From Pollutimonas nitritireducens (lineage in GTDB: Bacteria; Pseudomonadota; Gammaproteobacteria; Burkholderiales; Burkholderiaceae_B): a DNA stretch of 64,000 nucleotides. The notes beneath the pieces are model-generated. The model made no database searches. It was not told the DNA's origin and saw only the letters and a program-made list of their open reading frames with translations. Positions within the stretch are counted from its first letter, which is position 1, and every line of letters starts with the position of its first letter. The translations under genes and the position numbers were made by a program. Positions 28,067 through 36,919 of this stretch are shown piece by piece. The stretch covers positions 87,938 to 151,937 of the forward strand of contig NZ_PDNV01000012.1 in assembly GCF_002849615.1 (NCBI RefSeq), written 5' to 3'.

Positions 28067-28198
28067 TTAAAGAAACGAAATGCATGGATGTATCTTAGGG
28101 GCGTAGGCTTCTCGAAACATGCGGTAGATGGCGTAAGCCGCGTTCAGCTTTTCGTCATAGATGAGGCCGCCACGGCCGTAGCCGAACGGCCTAGGCCG
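28067..28198 (-). other. In-frame coding-like extension after the pgaD stop
   Basis: After the pgaD TAG (28199-28201) the same frame stays open for 43 sense codons to a TAA at 28067. It has strongly G/C-ending codons and a protein-like sequence (PFGYGRGGLIYDEKLNAAYA, then YRMFREAYAP). A perfect 12-bp palindrome, CGGCCTAGGCCG (28187-28198), directly abuts the stop. This may be stop-codon readthrough, decay of a longer pgaD, or a fragment of another gene. No start codon with a ribosome binding site supports a separate gene. Confidence 0.35.
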
Positions 28199-28681
28199 CT
28201 ATGCTACTTTCATGGGTGCAAGCAGCGAACCATTCAGCGCGGACTGCATTTGGAGCTGGTCCGTCTCAAGATGGGCAATGGCGCCATCGGTCGCGTGGTA
28301 GATGACGGTTACGCGGCTGGTTTGAATTTCTCTTAGCTGGTTCAGCGTAAGCTGAAAATGATCGGCAATCGTGGCGTCATCGATATGCGACAAAGCTTTT
28401 GGAACGTAGAGATCCTTGAAGAATAGGTCGTGATGCCGGGCCCAAAGCACGAGTATCAAGGCATTGGTCGCGCCAACCAGCAGGTAGGTGGCCAGGGTAG
28501 TCACGGTGGGGATGTAAGGTTCCAGCGCGGAGAGCTGCTGTGCGCTTCCAGTCGTAGCGGCTTCCACCACACCCACGACTCCACGGGTAAACAAATAGAA
28601 GAAGCCGATCCATCCAATTGCAGTCAGCGTCGTGTCAATCGCCAGAAAAACACTCGAACGCTGCGTTGTGATAATCATCAT
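28199..28681 (-). CDS. pgaD: PNAG synthase accessory membrane protein PgaD
   Basis: The 160-residue protein has two transmembrane helices (about 13-40 and 56-80) and a cytoplasmic C-terminal tail, the PgaD layout. PgaD stabilises the PgaC glycosyltransferase and both bind c-di-GMP in E. coli. The start at 28681 overlaps the pgaC stop by four bases; the longer open frame upstream lies in pgaC. The operon order on the minus strand is pgaA-pgaB-pgaC-pgaD. Confidence 0.85.
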   Translation of the reverse strand: MMIITTQRSSVFLAIDTTLTAIGWIGFFYLFTRGVVGVVEAATTGSAQQLSALEPYIPTVTTLATYLLVGATNALILVLWARHHDLFFKDLYVPKALSHIDDATIADHFQLTLNQLREIQTSRVTVIYHATDGAIAHLETDQLQMQSALNGSLLAPMKVA

Positions 28682-30006
28682 GACAACTCCTTTATGCCGC
28701 GATCCGGACTGGACCAACGCGCTCGCTGGCGCCGGATGCGAAGCATGACTTTGGGGAAACTGAAGAGGGTGGTGAAAAAGTTGATAATCCAGTATGCAAA
28801 TGGATACCAGATGATCCAGTACAAAGAGCGGGGAAGGGCAGGTTCGTACCGCCGATCTATCAGGATGCTGACCGAGAACTGCAGCAGACACACCATGGCG
28901 AGCACCATGCCGGTGAATGCTGGTGGAAGAAAGGTGGTGACTTGTATATTGCTGGGCAGGGGCATGATATGGCCCAGGATCCAAAGGACAATTGAAAGAG
29001 CCAGTGCAAAGGCCCAGGCTATGGATAATGAGTATTCCAACATCAACAGCCACATCCGGCGATACTTCCAGTTCCATATACTGACGAGATTCTTCAGGAA
29101 GACTTCCGCGCCTCCTTGGGCCCAGCGTACCCGTTGTTTCCACAGCCCTTGAAGCGTTTCGGGCATGAGAATCCAGCATAAGGCCCGTGGCTCATACAGG
29201 ACGCTCCAGTTCTCGCGTTGTAGTTTCCACGTGATGTCTATATCTTCCGTAATCATGTCCAGGCTCCAGTAATCCACCTGGTCAAGCGCCTGCCGCCGGA
29301 ACGCGGCGACTACACCGGAAACGGAAAACAGCTGTCCGTAAACCCGTTGCGTGCGTTTGATAAGGCCGATGATGGAGGAGAACTCACCGACCTGTATGCG
29401 TCCAATGAGTGTCGATCGGGTACGTATACGAGGATTTCCGGTTACGGCTGCCACATTCGGGTTGTGAAGCATGGGAGCAACGAGATAACGAACGGCGTCC
29501 GGATCGAGATGCGCGTCGCCGTCTATGCAAACTAGGTATTCGCTGCGCGCGGCCATGGCTCCCATGCGTAGCGCCATGGCTTTTCCCTGATTTTGCGCCA
29601 GATGTATCACTCGCAGCCTGGGATTGTCCGCTGTCAGTCTATCCAGCATCGCAGGCGTCGCATCGGACGATCCGTCGTTGACAGCTATTACTTCGATATT
29701 GGCATAGTCTTGGTTCAGCGCCGCCTGGATTGTTTCCTCGCCGTGATGCTCCTCGTTATAGCAAGGAATTATTATGGTAATTAGAGGTTGTCCAGCAAGG
29801 TCCGGCGAGCGGTATGGCCGCCAGTTCCAATGACGTTCTGAACTGAACCAGAAGTAGAGACCCCCGGCAATCCATATCCCCGACATGAACAATGGATAGA
29901 AAAAAACAAAGTTAAGCAAGACGCTGCTTGTCAGCACGAGAGTCAGGCCGATAGGCGCACCAAGCGCAATACACAACACCAACAGGGCAATGAGTCGATC
30001 AATCAT
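28678..30006 (-). CDS. pgaC: Poly-beta-1,6-GlcNAc synthase PgaC
   Basis: The 442-residue family-2 glycosyltransferase polymerises GlcNAc from UDP-GlcNAc across the inner membrane. Motifs: IPCYNEE (near 77), VNDGSSD (near 107), DGDAHLDPD (near 165), TEDIDITW (near 255) and QRVRW (near 293). Two N-terminal and about three C-terminal membrane helices flank the catalytic domain. The start at 30006 ([11 protein letters not shown]) overlaps pgaB by 8 bp; the 29 residues upstream in frame lie inside pgaB and are low-complexity. Confidence 0.95.
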   Translation of the reverse strand: MIDRLIALLVLCIALGAPIGLTLVLTSSVLLNFVFFYPLFMSGIWIAGGLYFWFSSERHWNWRPYRSPDLAGQPLITIIIPCYNEEHHGEETIQAALNQDYANIEVIAVNDGSSDATPAMLDRLTADNPRLRVIHLAQNQGKAMALRMGAMAARSEYLVCIDGDAHLDPDAVRYLVAPMLHNPNVAAVTGNPRIRTRSTLIGRIQVGEFSSIIGLIKRTQRVYGQLFSVSGVVAAFRRQALDQVDYWSLDMITEDIDITWKLQRENWSVLYEPRALCWILMPETLQGLWKQRVRWAQGGAEVFLKNLVSIWNWKYRRMWLLMLEYSLSIAWAFALALSIVLWILGHIMPLPSNIQVTTFLPPAFTGMVLAMVCLLQFSVSILIDRRYEPALPRSLYWIIWYPFAYWIINFFTTLFSFPKVMLRIRRQRARWSSPDRGIKELS

Positions 30007-32032
30007 GGAAGGGATACCAGGCGTTTGAGATTGCGGGCCGGATGACGTCCAGTCGGGGTTCGTTTTTGGTGAAGTCGTCGGGGTAATAGCCAAAGCTTCT
30101 GGCGCCGCTCAATTGCAGTCGCTTCAGCCAGCGAGCCATCAACTCGGAATCGATGTGTCCGGAATCTTCCTGGCCTTCAGTTGGCCGCCAATCACGGCCT
30201 TGTATCTCGAATACCGTCTTGTTCAAAGCGCCCGGTCGACTCCCGACAGTAGTGACCAGCCTGCCGAGCCAGGCATCGGCTTCATCGGCAGGGACGTTCT
30301 CCATCCACGGCATTGCCATGGGCGCTGTCCAGTTATAAGCCGCCAGGAAATCGTCCAGGTTCTGTGCAAACCACGCTTCGCTCTCGGGGTTAAGAATCGG
30401 CTCGGCAAAGATGTTCCGTGCCGTCTTGATCTGTGGGCCCCGTATGGCGCGGACATGTTCGGTCAGCTCCTTGGTAAAGTCGACCAGATACTGGCTTTTG
30501 TAGCGGGTCCACCGATGCATGGTGTCCTGATCGGCACGCAATTCCTGAATACTTCCTGGAAGGCCGGCTTTCTGATAGGCGGCCAAGGCGGGGGGGCTGG
30601 CATCTTCATAGTCGGACAGAATCGCATCGTCGTGAAAGAGGATGCCGTTGAAAATGGAATGTTTGGCCAGGTCTTCATAGATTTCCGTGATCTGCTGGCG
30701 GGCAACCGGGTCGAATGGGGAAAGTCGTCGATATTGGCTCGTGTCTATCGCTGTTACGCCGGTGTCTGGATTCCACCGCCTCACGCGCGGGATGGACGCC
30801 GATAAGTCGTAGCTGAGGACCGGCATCCATGCGTAGATGTCGACCGAAGCGCGGCTTTTTAATTGCCAAGCGGCGCGATTGAAGAGGTCGGCCCTTACCG
30901 GCAGATGACGATTGGGAAAGTAAACCGACTTGACCAAACCGTCACCCGTGGGATCGGCGTATGCCTGCAGGAAGACGGTGGTGATTTTCATGTCCGAAAT
31001 GCGTTGCACCAGGGCACCCAGATTTCGATCCATCTGGACGGGGTCCGGGTCATAGACGTAGTCCAGATCGACATGGGCGACGCGCATGACCTCGTTGTTC
31101 TCCATGACCGTGCTGACATTGGCAAAGTTGCGCAATTGCGGATCGTTGGACACCAGTACGCGCGGGGTATCGATCAGGTTATCGATGGAACCCAGGCCAG
31201 AATCCAGCGTCAATATCAGCGGATACCCCTGTTCCCGAACTATCTTCATTGTCTCGCCATTGGCGGCACCATAGGGCCAGACCCACACCCGCGGCTTCTT
31301 GCCGGTAGCCCGGATGATTTTGGCGGTGATCCGCTTTACATCTTCCGTAATGCGCGTTTGGAATTCCGCATCGGTCTCGTATTTTCCGGTAGCGGCGTCA
31401 TACACGCGGATGGCAGCGGCGGGCAGCAGATTTCCTTGAGGATTGCCCTGGATTCCGTAGTGGAGGTCATCGGTGTGTGCACCTATTTCCACAAGTCCAG
31501 AGCGTGCCACTTCGCTGACCTGGTCCCACGTCAGGAACCGTTCGCGTTCTATCATCCGGCCGCCAAAATTCACCTGTTTATCGTCCGGCGTATCCAGCCA
31601 TTTGCCTACTGGGGCGAGGACGGCCGGCCAGTTGTAGGCCTTCAGCAGCGGAAATACCCGCGTATAGAAGCTGCGGTATCCGTCGTCGAACGTAAGGAGT
31701 ACCGCTTTTTCGGGTAGCGGTTTGCCACCCGCGCTGGCAGTCAGGATTTGATCGACCGTAATGGGTTGATAACCATTTTCCCGCAGCCAGGAGAACTGCT
31801 CCTTTAAGCGTTCCGTTGTGACACTTACGAATGTCTGGTCCGGGTCGGTGTCTTCGACATCATGATAGGCCAGCGCCAGGTATTTATTCTTGGGCCAAGG
31901 TTCATTGAAGTTGTGGCTGGGACGTTGTTCCGGTGGAACGAACGCCGGAACGCTTTTGGAGCATCCACTCAACAGCAAAAGAGAGCATAAGAAGCCGGCC
32001 ATGTAACGTATAAAGCTAAAGTTGACAAACAT
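29999..32032 (-). CDS. pgaB: PNAG N-deacetylase/hydrolase lipoprotein PgaB
   Basis: The 677-residue protein has a lipobox (LLSGCS, lipidated Cys near 24). The N-terminal polysaccharide deacetylase domain (about 50-300) shows TFDDGY near 115 and [10 protein letters not shown] near 178. The C-terminal glycoside hydrolase-type domain (about 320-650) shows HVDLDYVYD and [14 protein letters not shown]. PgaB partly deacetylates PNAG in the periplasm so that PgaA can export it. Starts 9 bp after pgaA ends on the minus strand. Confidence 0.95.
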   Translation of the reverse strand: MFVNFSFIRYMAGFLCSLLLLSGCSKSVPAFVPPEQRPSHNFNEPWPKNKYLALAYHDVEDTDPDQTFVSVTTERLKEQFSWLRENGYQPITVDQILTASAGGKPLPEKAVLLTFDDGYRSFYTRVFPLLKAYNWPAVLAPVGKWLDTPDDKQVNFGGRMIERERFLTWDQVSEVARSGLVEIGAHTDDLHYGIQGNPQGNLLPAAAIRVYDAATGKYETDAEFQTRITEDVKRITAKIIRATGKKPRVWVWPYGAANGETMKIVREQGYPLILTLDSGLGSIDNLIDTPRVLVSNDPQLRNFANVSTVMENNEVMRVAHVDLDYVYDPDPVQMDRNLGALVQRISDMKITTVFLQAYADPTGDGLVKSVYFPNRHLPVRADLFNRAAWQLKSRASVDIYAWMPVLSYDLSASIPRVRRWNPDTGVTAIDTSQYRRLSPFDPVARQQITEIYEDLAKHSIFNGILFHDDAILSDYEDASPPALAAYQKAGLPGSIQELRADQDTMHRWTRYKSQYLVDFTKELTEHVRAIRGPQIKTARNIFAEPILNPESEAWFAQNLDDFLAAYNWTAPMAMPWMENVPADEADAWLGRLVTTVGSRPGALNKTVFEIQGRDWRPTEGQEDSGHIDSELMARWLKRLQLSGARSFGYYPDDFTKNEPRLDVIRPAISNAWYPFHD

Positions 32033-32041
32033 ATTGGTTCT

Positions 32042-34495
32042 CTAAAAACGCAGATTCATCTCGAGCATGACGCGAACTTCCCGTTCGCGTACACCGTCAT
32101 ACGGCCGGCTTATGCCGGTTACTGTGGCGCCTACGTCGAAGGCCTCGCTGAACTGATAGCGCATGCCGTACCCCAGTGCACCGATAGCTCCTGAGCCGTA
32201 GCCTTTCTGCGCATAAAGCCCGGCGCCGAGCAGAAAGCGCTGTTCCCATACCGTCTCGTATCGGCGATAGAGGATATGTGTGAGATTCAGTGTGGGAAGC
32301 ACTTCAAGGTCTGAACGCGGATTGAAATAGGGGACGTCCTCGATGGAATTATGTGAGGCGGCAATATTCATCTTCAGATCGGCTTTCAATTTCGGCGAGG
32401 TGTATATCCGCTCCGTCCCCGAGATCACTCCGGTCCACCGGTCGTTTCCATCGCTGAAGCGGGAGGGAGCCACGGAAAAAGTCCATTCACGTCGTTCATT
32501 GGCGCGCCACCGGACATAAGCACCGAGACTGTTCGACGAAATGTCGCTGCGCAACGCACGTAGAGGCGTCTCTTTTGATCGCCATTCGGCCGAGCCGCCG
32601 ACCTGCCAATGGTCATTGAGATCGTAGGCCGCACTCGCGCGGGCACCGGGCTTGGTGCCGTGTCCGTAGTTGTGGCTGGAGACTTCGAGCTCGGCGGTGA
32701 TGTCGCGAGCGCGCCATTCCAGCCCCGTACGCAGCCATCGATAGTGGCCCGTGCCTTCTTCGAACTCCCCTGTCGCGTATCCGCCACCACCGAACACTCG
32801 CCAGTTAAAGTCCAGCGGTGCTGAATACAGCACCGATTCGACGCTGAAGTCGCCGCTTCCGGTGACGGGGCTGTCCGACGCTATACCCCGGTTGCCCGAC
32901 ACTCTGAGCTCAGCCTTCTTGTGGACAGCCCATTTACGGGCCAGGCTGTCAGTTGATTTGGCCTCTGGAAAGCGAGCAGCCAAGTCAAGAGCCAGCGAGT
33001 TGGCTTGCCGCCATTCCTGCAAGTCGATGGCGGTCAGGCCTTGCCCAGCTTCTGTTTCCACGCCTCGCGGTTCCAGCGGCTCGGCCATCTTGAGCTGTTG
33101 TTCAGAGGCGCGCGGTAGGCTGCGTCCGCGATAAACACCGGCCAGCGCCGCACGCAGACCGACGTTTCTCGGCGCCAGGTCGACAAGCTCTTCCAGTCGC
33201 TGTTGCGCCGCAGGAGTGTCATCGGCGTAATACAAGCCCAGTGCGGCGGTTTCTTCTGCGTAGAGATGCAGGTCGTTGGGAACAGGTTGAGGTACGCCCC
33301 TTATCCGGCGCCATTTTGGTTGGGATTTTCTTGCCGCCTCGATTAGCGCGGATGCTTCGTCGAACTGCTCGCTTTCAATCAGAGCGTTGAACAGCCCGAT
33401 CTGATTGCTGAGTTTTTCTGCCGGGCTGTCAAGTTTGCTGTCGCTGTCGCTCAATACCTGCTTGTAAAGATGTGCGGCGACTTCAGGTTCACGCAGATAA
33501 AAATAGGCATTGGCGACATCATTGAGTACGTAGCGGGGCACTTTGGTACCCTGCGCGGTCAATGATTCGTACTCACTGACGACTTCCGACATGCGCATGC
33601 GTATCTGCAGCGCCTGCAATCTGTCCATACGGAGGCGAAGTAGTTCATCGCTTGCTTCCGGTCCCAATGTTTCCCATTGTTGGATCAGACGGTCGTACTC
33701 GGCCAGGGCACGGTCGGCAATAACGAACCGTTCGGTTTCCTGGCGGCTGGGCATTTCCGCCAAGCGCACCAATTCAGCGGCATAGTCCGCCTGCAGCTTG
33801 CGGATTTCTTTGTCGTTAAGCAGCCCGGGATGCTGACGTGCGGAATTCAAAGCGGCTAAGGGCACGCCCGCCCGCTCGAGACTTTTGGTGTACTCGCGGG
33901 TGACATATTCCTTGCCCGGCGCAATAGTTGTAGCCTGGTCAGCCAATTCCAGGGCGGCGTAGGGAGAGTTTTTCCCTCTATATGCGTAGCCGAGTGCCAA
34001 TCGGAGGTCCACATCGCCCGGATGCTGCTCGACCAGTTTCTGACCCAATAAAACGGCAGCATCCGCGTTTCCCGCATCCGTCAAGACCATAATTTCGCCG
34101 ACGACAAATGATCTCTGGCGTGGATACAGTTTTTGACCCTGGCGGTATCGTGCCAAGGCATCATCCCAGCGTTGAGTGTCGCGATAGGCCTGGGCGATTG
34201 TCCTCAGTACATCAGCGGGTGGCCTGTTCGGAGGCGGGATTAGGGCCTCGTAGGCCAGTATGGCTTCGCCCGGATTCCCGGCCCACCCCGCGATAAGGAT
34301 ACGGTCATAGGCGGCGCGCCAGTCTCTCGGATGTTCGGCGCTATGTTGCCGCAACATGTTCAATGCGGGCTCATAATCACCAGCGCGCGCACCGCGTATC
34401 AATGCGTCGTAGTCCGTACGCGATACTCTGGCCTCGGCGACGACGGCTGTCGTCGATAGGATCAATGAAAAAAGGCAGGTAAAGGCGATCTTCAT
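32042..34495 (-). CDS. pgaA: PNAG export porin PgaA
   Basis: The 817-residue protein has a signal peptide (about 1-22) and TPR-like helical repeats (about 30-510; RDWRAAYDRILIAGWAGNPGEA, YRDTQRWDDALARYRQG). A C-terminal outer-membrane beta barrel (about 530-817) ends in the terminal phenylalanine typical of such barrels (MNLRF). It exports partly deacetylated PNAG. It is the first gene of pgaABCD. The start codon is preceded by GGACAATC rather than a strong ribosome binding site, and a short upstream ORF lies just before it. Confidence 0.93.
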   Translation of the reverse strand: MKIAFTCLFSLILSTTAVVAEARVSRTDYDALIRGARAGDYEPALNMLRQHSAEHPRDWRAAYDRILIAGWAGNPGEAILAYEALIPPPNRPPADVLRTIAQAYRDTQRWDDALARYRQGQKLYPRQRSFVVGEIMVLTDAGNADAAVLLGQKLVEQHPGDVDLRLALGYAYRGKNSPYAALELADQATTIAPGKEYVTREYTKSLERAGVPLAALNSARQHPGLLNDKEIRKLQADYAAELVRLAEMPSRQETERFVIADRALAEYDRLIQQWETLGPEASDELLRLRMDRLQALQIRMRMSEVVSEYESLTAQGTKVPRYVLNDVANAYFYLREPEVAAHLYKQVLSDSDSKLDSPAEKLSNQIGLFNALIESEQFDEASALIEAARKSQPKWRRIRGVPQPVPNDLHLYAEETAALGLYYADDTPAAQQRLEELVDLAPRNVGLRAALAGVYRGRSLPRASEQQLKMAEPLEPRGVETEAGQGLTAIDLQEWRQANSLALDLAARFPEAKSTDSLARKWAVHKKAELRVSGNRGIASDSPVTGSGDFSVESVLYSAPLDFNWRVFGGGGYATGEFEEGTGHYRWLRTGLEWRARDITAELEVSSHNYGHGTKPGARASAAYDLNDHWQVGGSAEWRSKETPLRALRSDISSNSLGAYVRWRANERREWTFSVAPSRFSDGNDRWTGVISGTERIYTSPKLKADLKMNIAASHNSIEDVPYFNPRSDLEVLPTLNLTHILYRRYETVWEQRFLLGAGLYAQKGYGSGAIGALGYGMRYQFSEAFDVGATVTGISRPYDGVREREVRVMLEMNLRF

Positions 34496-34505
34496 GATTG
34501 TCCAT

Positions 34506-34550
34506 TCAGCCGTGAACGGACAGCATCATTCGTCTTGCGGATGGGCACAT
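34506..34550 (-). other. Short leader ORF before pgaA
   Basis: A 14-codon reading frame (MCPSARRMMLSVHG) starts behind AAGGAAC and stops 10 bases before the pgaA ATG. The leader also carries TCCGTTCAC...GGACA inverted segments and a GGA triplet 6-8 bases before the ATG. Coupled translation or CsrA-type control, as known for E. coli pgaA, is possible but not shown. Confidence 0.3.
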
Positions 34551-34731
34551 GGTGTTCCTTCCCTAGGGATTTTCTATGGATTCGTAGACAACGACGGTTT
34601 CACCACCTGCATAGAAAGGCGGAAAGCGAACTTGTCAGGATTATTGATGTCTGGATACAGACACGCTGAGGTGAATGATAGAGAGGAACGTCTAGGCGTC
34701 AAATGCGGTGTATGGCTTAATACGAGTGCTC

Positions 34732-34773
34732 GCCGAAAGGACTAGTCCGCTTCGGCGGACTCATCTTTTCGGC
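34732..34773. repeat. Two-part hairpin with TTCG tetraloop
   Basis: GCCGAAAG (34732-34739) pairs with TTTTCGGC (34766-34773), including one G-T wobble. Inside, AGTCCGC (34744-34750) and GCGGACT (34755-34761) pair around TTCG, with a 4 x 4 internal loop. The UUCG loop is exceptionally stable as RNA. No T tract follows, so a structured transcript end or small RNA is as likely as a terminator. Confidence 0.5.
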
Positions 34774-34946
34774 TGGGTCGGGCAACGAACTGGCAATATT
34801 CGCAAAAGTAACTTACAGTTTTGAACTTGTAAGTCCTTGATTTATTGATTGAAACAAAAATGTTCTAACCTTCAGCCGTACGACAGGCATTGAACGCCTT
34901 ATGCGAGAATGTTGATTGTGTTTTTTTCGGTCATCACTCGCAACAC

Positions 34947-34986
34947 AATATAAAAAGCCATGGCCAATTGCTCAGCACATGGCTTT
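34947..34986 (-). terminator. Minus-strand terminator-like hairpin
   Basis: On the minus strand AAAGCCATG and CATGGCTTT (34986-34978 and 34962-34954) form a perfect 9-bp stem with a 15-base loop, followed by TTAT. No supported gene ends just upstream, so the transcript it would stop is unclear. Confidence 0.4.
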
Positions 34987-35210
34987 GCTGCAACCCCAGT
35001 CTCCTTGTCGCGGATTGCCTTGTAAGGAGTCATTTGAGCGTTTGTTTTTGTGAGGAAGAGGAAATCCATTCGATCCGTGGTCACTGACCATTGAATGAGC
35101 ACCACCGCCAGTGGGACATTGCCGTGCGTGGGCGATGTTGTGTCTAGCCATCTTCCGGTATGGAGAGCACCCATCGTCGGGCGGCTGCAGGATCCACATA
35201 TGTTCCAGAA

Positions 35211-35240
35211 TTGACAGCAACTAATAGACTGGTCTAGTAT
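35211..35240 (+). promoter_or_regulatory. tetR promoter with TAGACTGGTCTA operator
   Basis: TTGACA (35211-35216) and TAGTAT (35235-35240) are 18 bp apart. The palindrome TAGAC-TG-GTCTA (35225-35236) lies in the spacer and covers the -10. A near copy sits in the acuI promoter (35897-35906), so the TetR protein probably represses both itself and the downstream operon. Confidence 0.7.
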
Positions 35241-35271
35241 GATCGGTATGCTAATAGAAGAATCAACGCTT

Positions 35272-35874
35272 ATGCCTAACTCTTCGCAAAAAGCCGAACG
35301 CGGTGCCGCTCGCGGGAGCCTCATCCGCGTAGGCGTTGAACTGTGTACGCAGACTGGCTTTCAAGCGACCGGCATCGATCAGGTGCTGCGCGCGGCAGGG
35401 GTACCGAAAGGCTCCTTTTATCACTACTTCCCAAGCAAGAAAGACTTTGGTCTCGCCGTAATTGATGCATACGCTGACTACTTCTGCACTAAGTTGCAGC
35501 GCATATTGGAAAACCCACACGTGGCTCCTCTTCAGCGCTTGCAAGACTTTGTCCAGGAGGCTGAAAAAGGGATGAAGAAGCATGATTTCCAAAGGGGTTG
35601 TTTGGTGGGCAACCTGGGACAGGAGATGGCCGGCCTAGACGATCAGTTCCGCGAACGCCTTGAATCGGTGCTTAAGTTATGGGAGTCGCAAACCAGTCGG
35701 TGCTTGAAGGCGGCGCAAGAAGCTGGTGAAGTGGATGCTTCACTCGATGCGGACCAACTTGCTGAGTTTTTCTGGATCGGTTGGGAAGGCGCCATCTTGA
35801 GGGCCAAGCTTACTCAGTCGTCCAGGCCAATGCATGTGTTCGCCGAAGGATTCCTGGCGCAATTAAAAATTTAA
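35272..35874 (+). CDS. TetR-family repressor of the acyl-CoA cluster
   Basis: The 200-residue TetR protein has an N-terminal DNA-binding domain (FQATGIDQVLRAAGVPKGSFYHYFPSKKDFGL, about 25-60) and an all-helical effector domain. It resembles the YxaF/AcuR subgroup, whose sites are TAGACYRGTCTA-like, matching the palindromes here. The start at 35272 was chosen because the predicted transcription start (about 35247) lies after the two earlier in-frame ATGs at 35239 and 35248, or at their edge. The ligand is probably an intermediate of the neighbouring acyl-CoA pathway. Confidence 0.88.
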   Translation: MPNSSQKAERGAARGSLIRVGVELCTQTGFQATGIDQVLRAAGVPKGSFYHYFPSKKDFGLAVIDAYADYFCTKLQRILENPHVAPLQRLQDFVQEAEKGMKKHDFQRGCLVGNLGQEMAGLDDQFRERLESVLKLWESQTSRCLKAAQEAGEVDASLDADQLAEFFWIGWEGAILRAKLTQSSRPMHVFAEGFLAQLKI

Positions 35875-35879
35875 AATTT

Positions 35880-35908
35880 TTGACCGTTTATAAACCGACC
35901 GGTCTAAT
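35880..35908 (+). promoter_or_regulatory. acuI promoter with TetR-type operator
   Basis: TTGACC (35880-35885) and TCTAAT (35903-35908) are 17 bp apart. GACCGGTC (35897-35904) followed by TA gives the right half of the TAGACCGGTCTA-type palindrome, and the left half is degenerate. It overlaps the -10, as at the tetR promoter. It drives acuI and probably the three genes after it. Confidence 0.65.
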
Positions 35909-35931
35909 CATGAGGAAGTAGGAGGTAGGCA

Positions 35932-36918
35932 ATGTTCAAGGCAATAATGCTGCGCAAGGCGGAAGATGGATCCACCGTTGCAGGAATCGAAATGGTTGAT
36001 GCGGTAGATTTACCCGAGGGAGATGTGGAGGTTCAGGTTGCATACTCCACCTTGAACTACAAAGATGGCCTCGCCATCACTGGCCGTGGCCCGGTCGTCA
36101 GAAAGTGGCCCATGATACCCGGCATCGACTTGGCGGGCACGGTGACCAAGAGTACAAGCGCCGACTTCCCTGAGGGTAGTGAGGTGATCGTGAATGGTCA
36201 CGGTATGGGCGAGGTGCATTGGGGCGGTCTGGCACAGGTCGCGCGCCTCCCGGCCGCATGGTTAACGTCCAAACCCGAATCTTTGAGCTTAAAGGACACC
36301 GCCAGCATTGGAACGGCCGGTTACACGGCCATGTTGTCAGTCCTCGCTCTAGAACGACACGGTATCAAGGTTGACGATGGCCCCATACTTGTGACCGGCG
36401 CCAACGGAGGCGTGGGCAGTTTCGCCGTGGCAATTCTTGCCCGGCGTGGCTTCGAGGTGCACGCGTCTACGGGTCGCCCGGCCGAGAGTCAACGATTGCA
36501 ACTACTGGGGGCCAGCAAGGTAATCGATAGAGCCGAGCTTTCGGAGAAAGGAAAGCCGCTACAGAAAGAGCAATGGGCAGGCGCCGTAGATTGTGTGGGT
36601 AGCCATACTCTTGCAAACATATGTGCGCAGACCCGGTACGGCGGTGTCGTTACAGCATGCGGTTTAGCGCAGGGCATGGATTTTCCTACGTCGGTCGCAC
36701 CGTTCATCTTGCGCGGTATAACGCTCGTTGGCATCGATAGCGTCTACGCATCCCAGGCGCTACGAAACGAAGCGTGGAGCTGCTTGGCACGGGAAACTGA
36801 CCGTGCTCTTCTGGATGAAATTGCAGACACCGTCGGCTTGGACGATTGTATCGATCTGGCGCACAAGCTAATGAGCGGGCAGGTCAAAGGGCGAATTGTG
36901 GTCGACTTGGCGATATGA
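35932..36918 (+). CDS. acuI: AcuI/YhdH-type acrylyl-CoA reductase (NADPH)
   Basis: The 328-residue MDR-superfamily oxidoreductase without zinc has the AcuI/YhdH signature N terminus (MFKAIMLRK, STLNYKDGLAITG) and an NADPH-binding glycine motif (TGANGGVGSFAVAIL, about 157). AcuI reduces acryloyl-CoA to propionyl-CoA and [18 protein letters not shown] acrylate derivatives. With an acyl-CoA dehydrogenase and a CoA ligase downstream it probably handles an unsaturated short-chain acyl-CoA. Ribosome binding site is ggaggt. One base separates its stop from the next start. Confidence 0.9.
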   Translation: MFKAIMLRKAEDGSTVAGIEMVDAVDLPEGDVEVQVAYSTLNYKDGLAITGRGPVVRKWPMIPGIDLAGTVTKSTSADFPEGSEVIVNGHGMGEVHWGGLAQVARLPAAWLTSKPESLSLKDTASIGTAGYTAMLSVLALERHGIKVDDGPILVTGANGGVGSFAVAILARRGFEVHASTGRPAESQRLQLLGASKVIDRAELSEKGKPLQKEQWAGAVDCVGSHTLANICAQTRYGGVVTACGLAQGMDFPTSVAPFILRGITLVGIDSVYASQALRNEAWSCLARETDRALLDEIADTVGLDDCIDLAHKLMSGQVKGRIVVDLAI

Positions 36919-36919
36919 C

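Larger units (their letters stand above)
34551..35210. other. Intergenic region between pgaA and the TetR gene
   Basis: No gene is supported across these 660 bp. Small open frames on both strands lack good starts and family resemblance. It holds a UUCG-capped hairpin (34732-34773), a minus-strand terminator-like hairpin (34952-34991), and probably the divergent signals for pga expression. It separates the matrix island from the acyl-CoA cluster and may be a junction. Confidence 0.6.

Noticed and set aside
34732..34773. Hammerhead-like ribozyme (GATGAG on the minus strand)
   Set aside because: The second conserved core segment (GAAA after stem II) and the CUGAUGA start are not present; only the hairpin is real.
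34899..35324. Possible 141-residue minus-strand gene between pgaA and tetR
   Set aside because: No ribosome binding site, no recognisable domain, it overlaps the TetR gene start, and it contains a terminator-like hairpin. A shorter frame starting near 35031 is equally unsupported.
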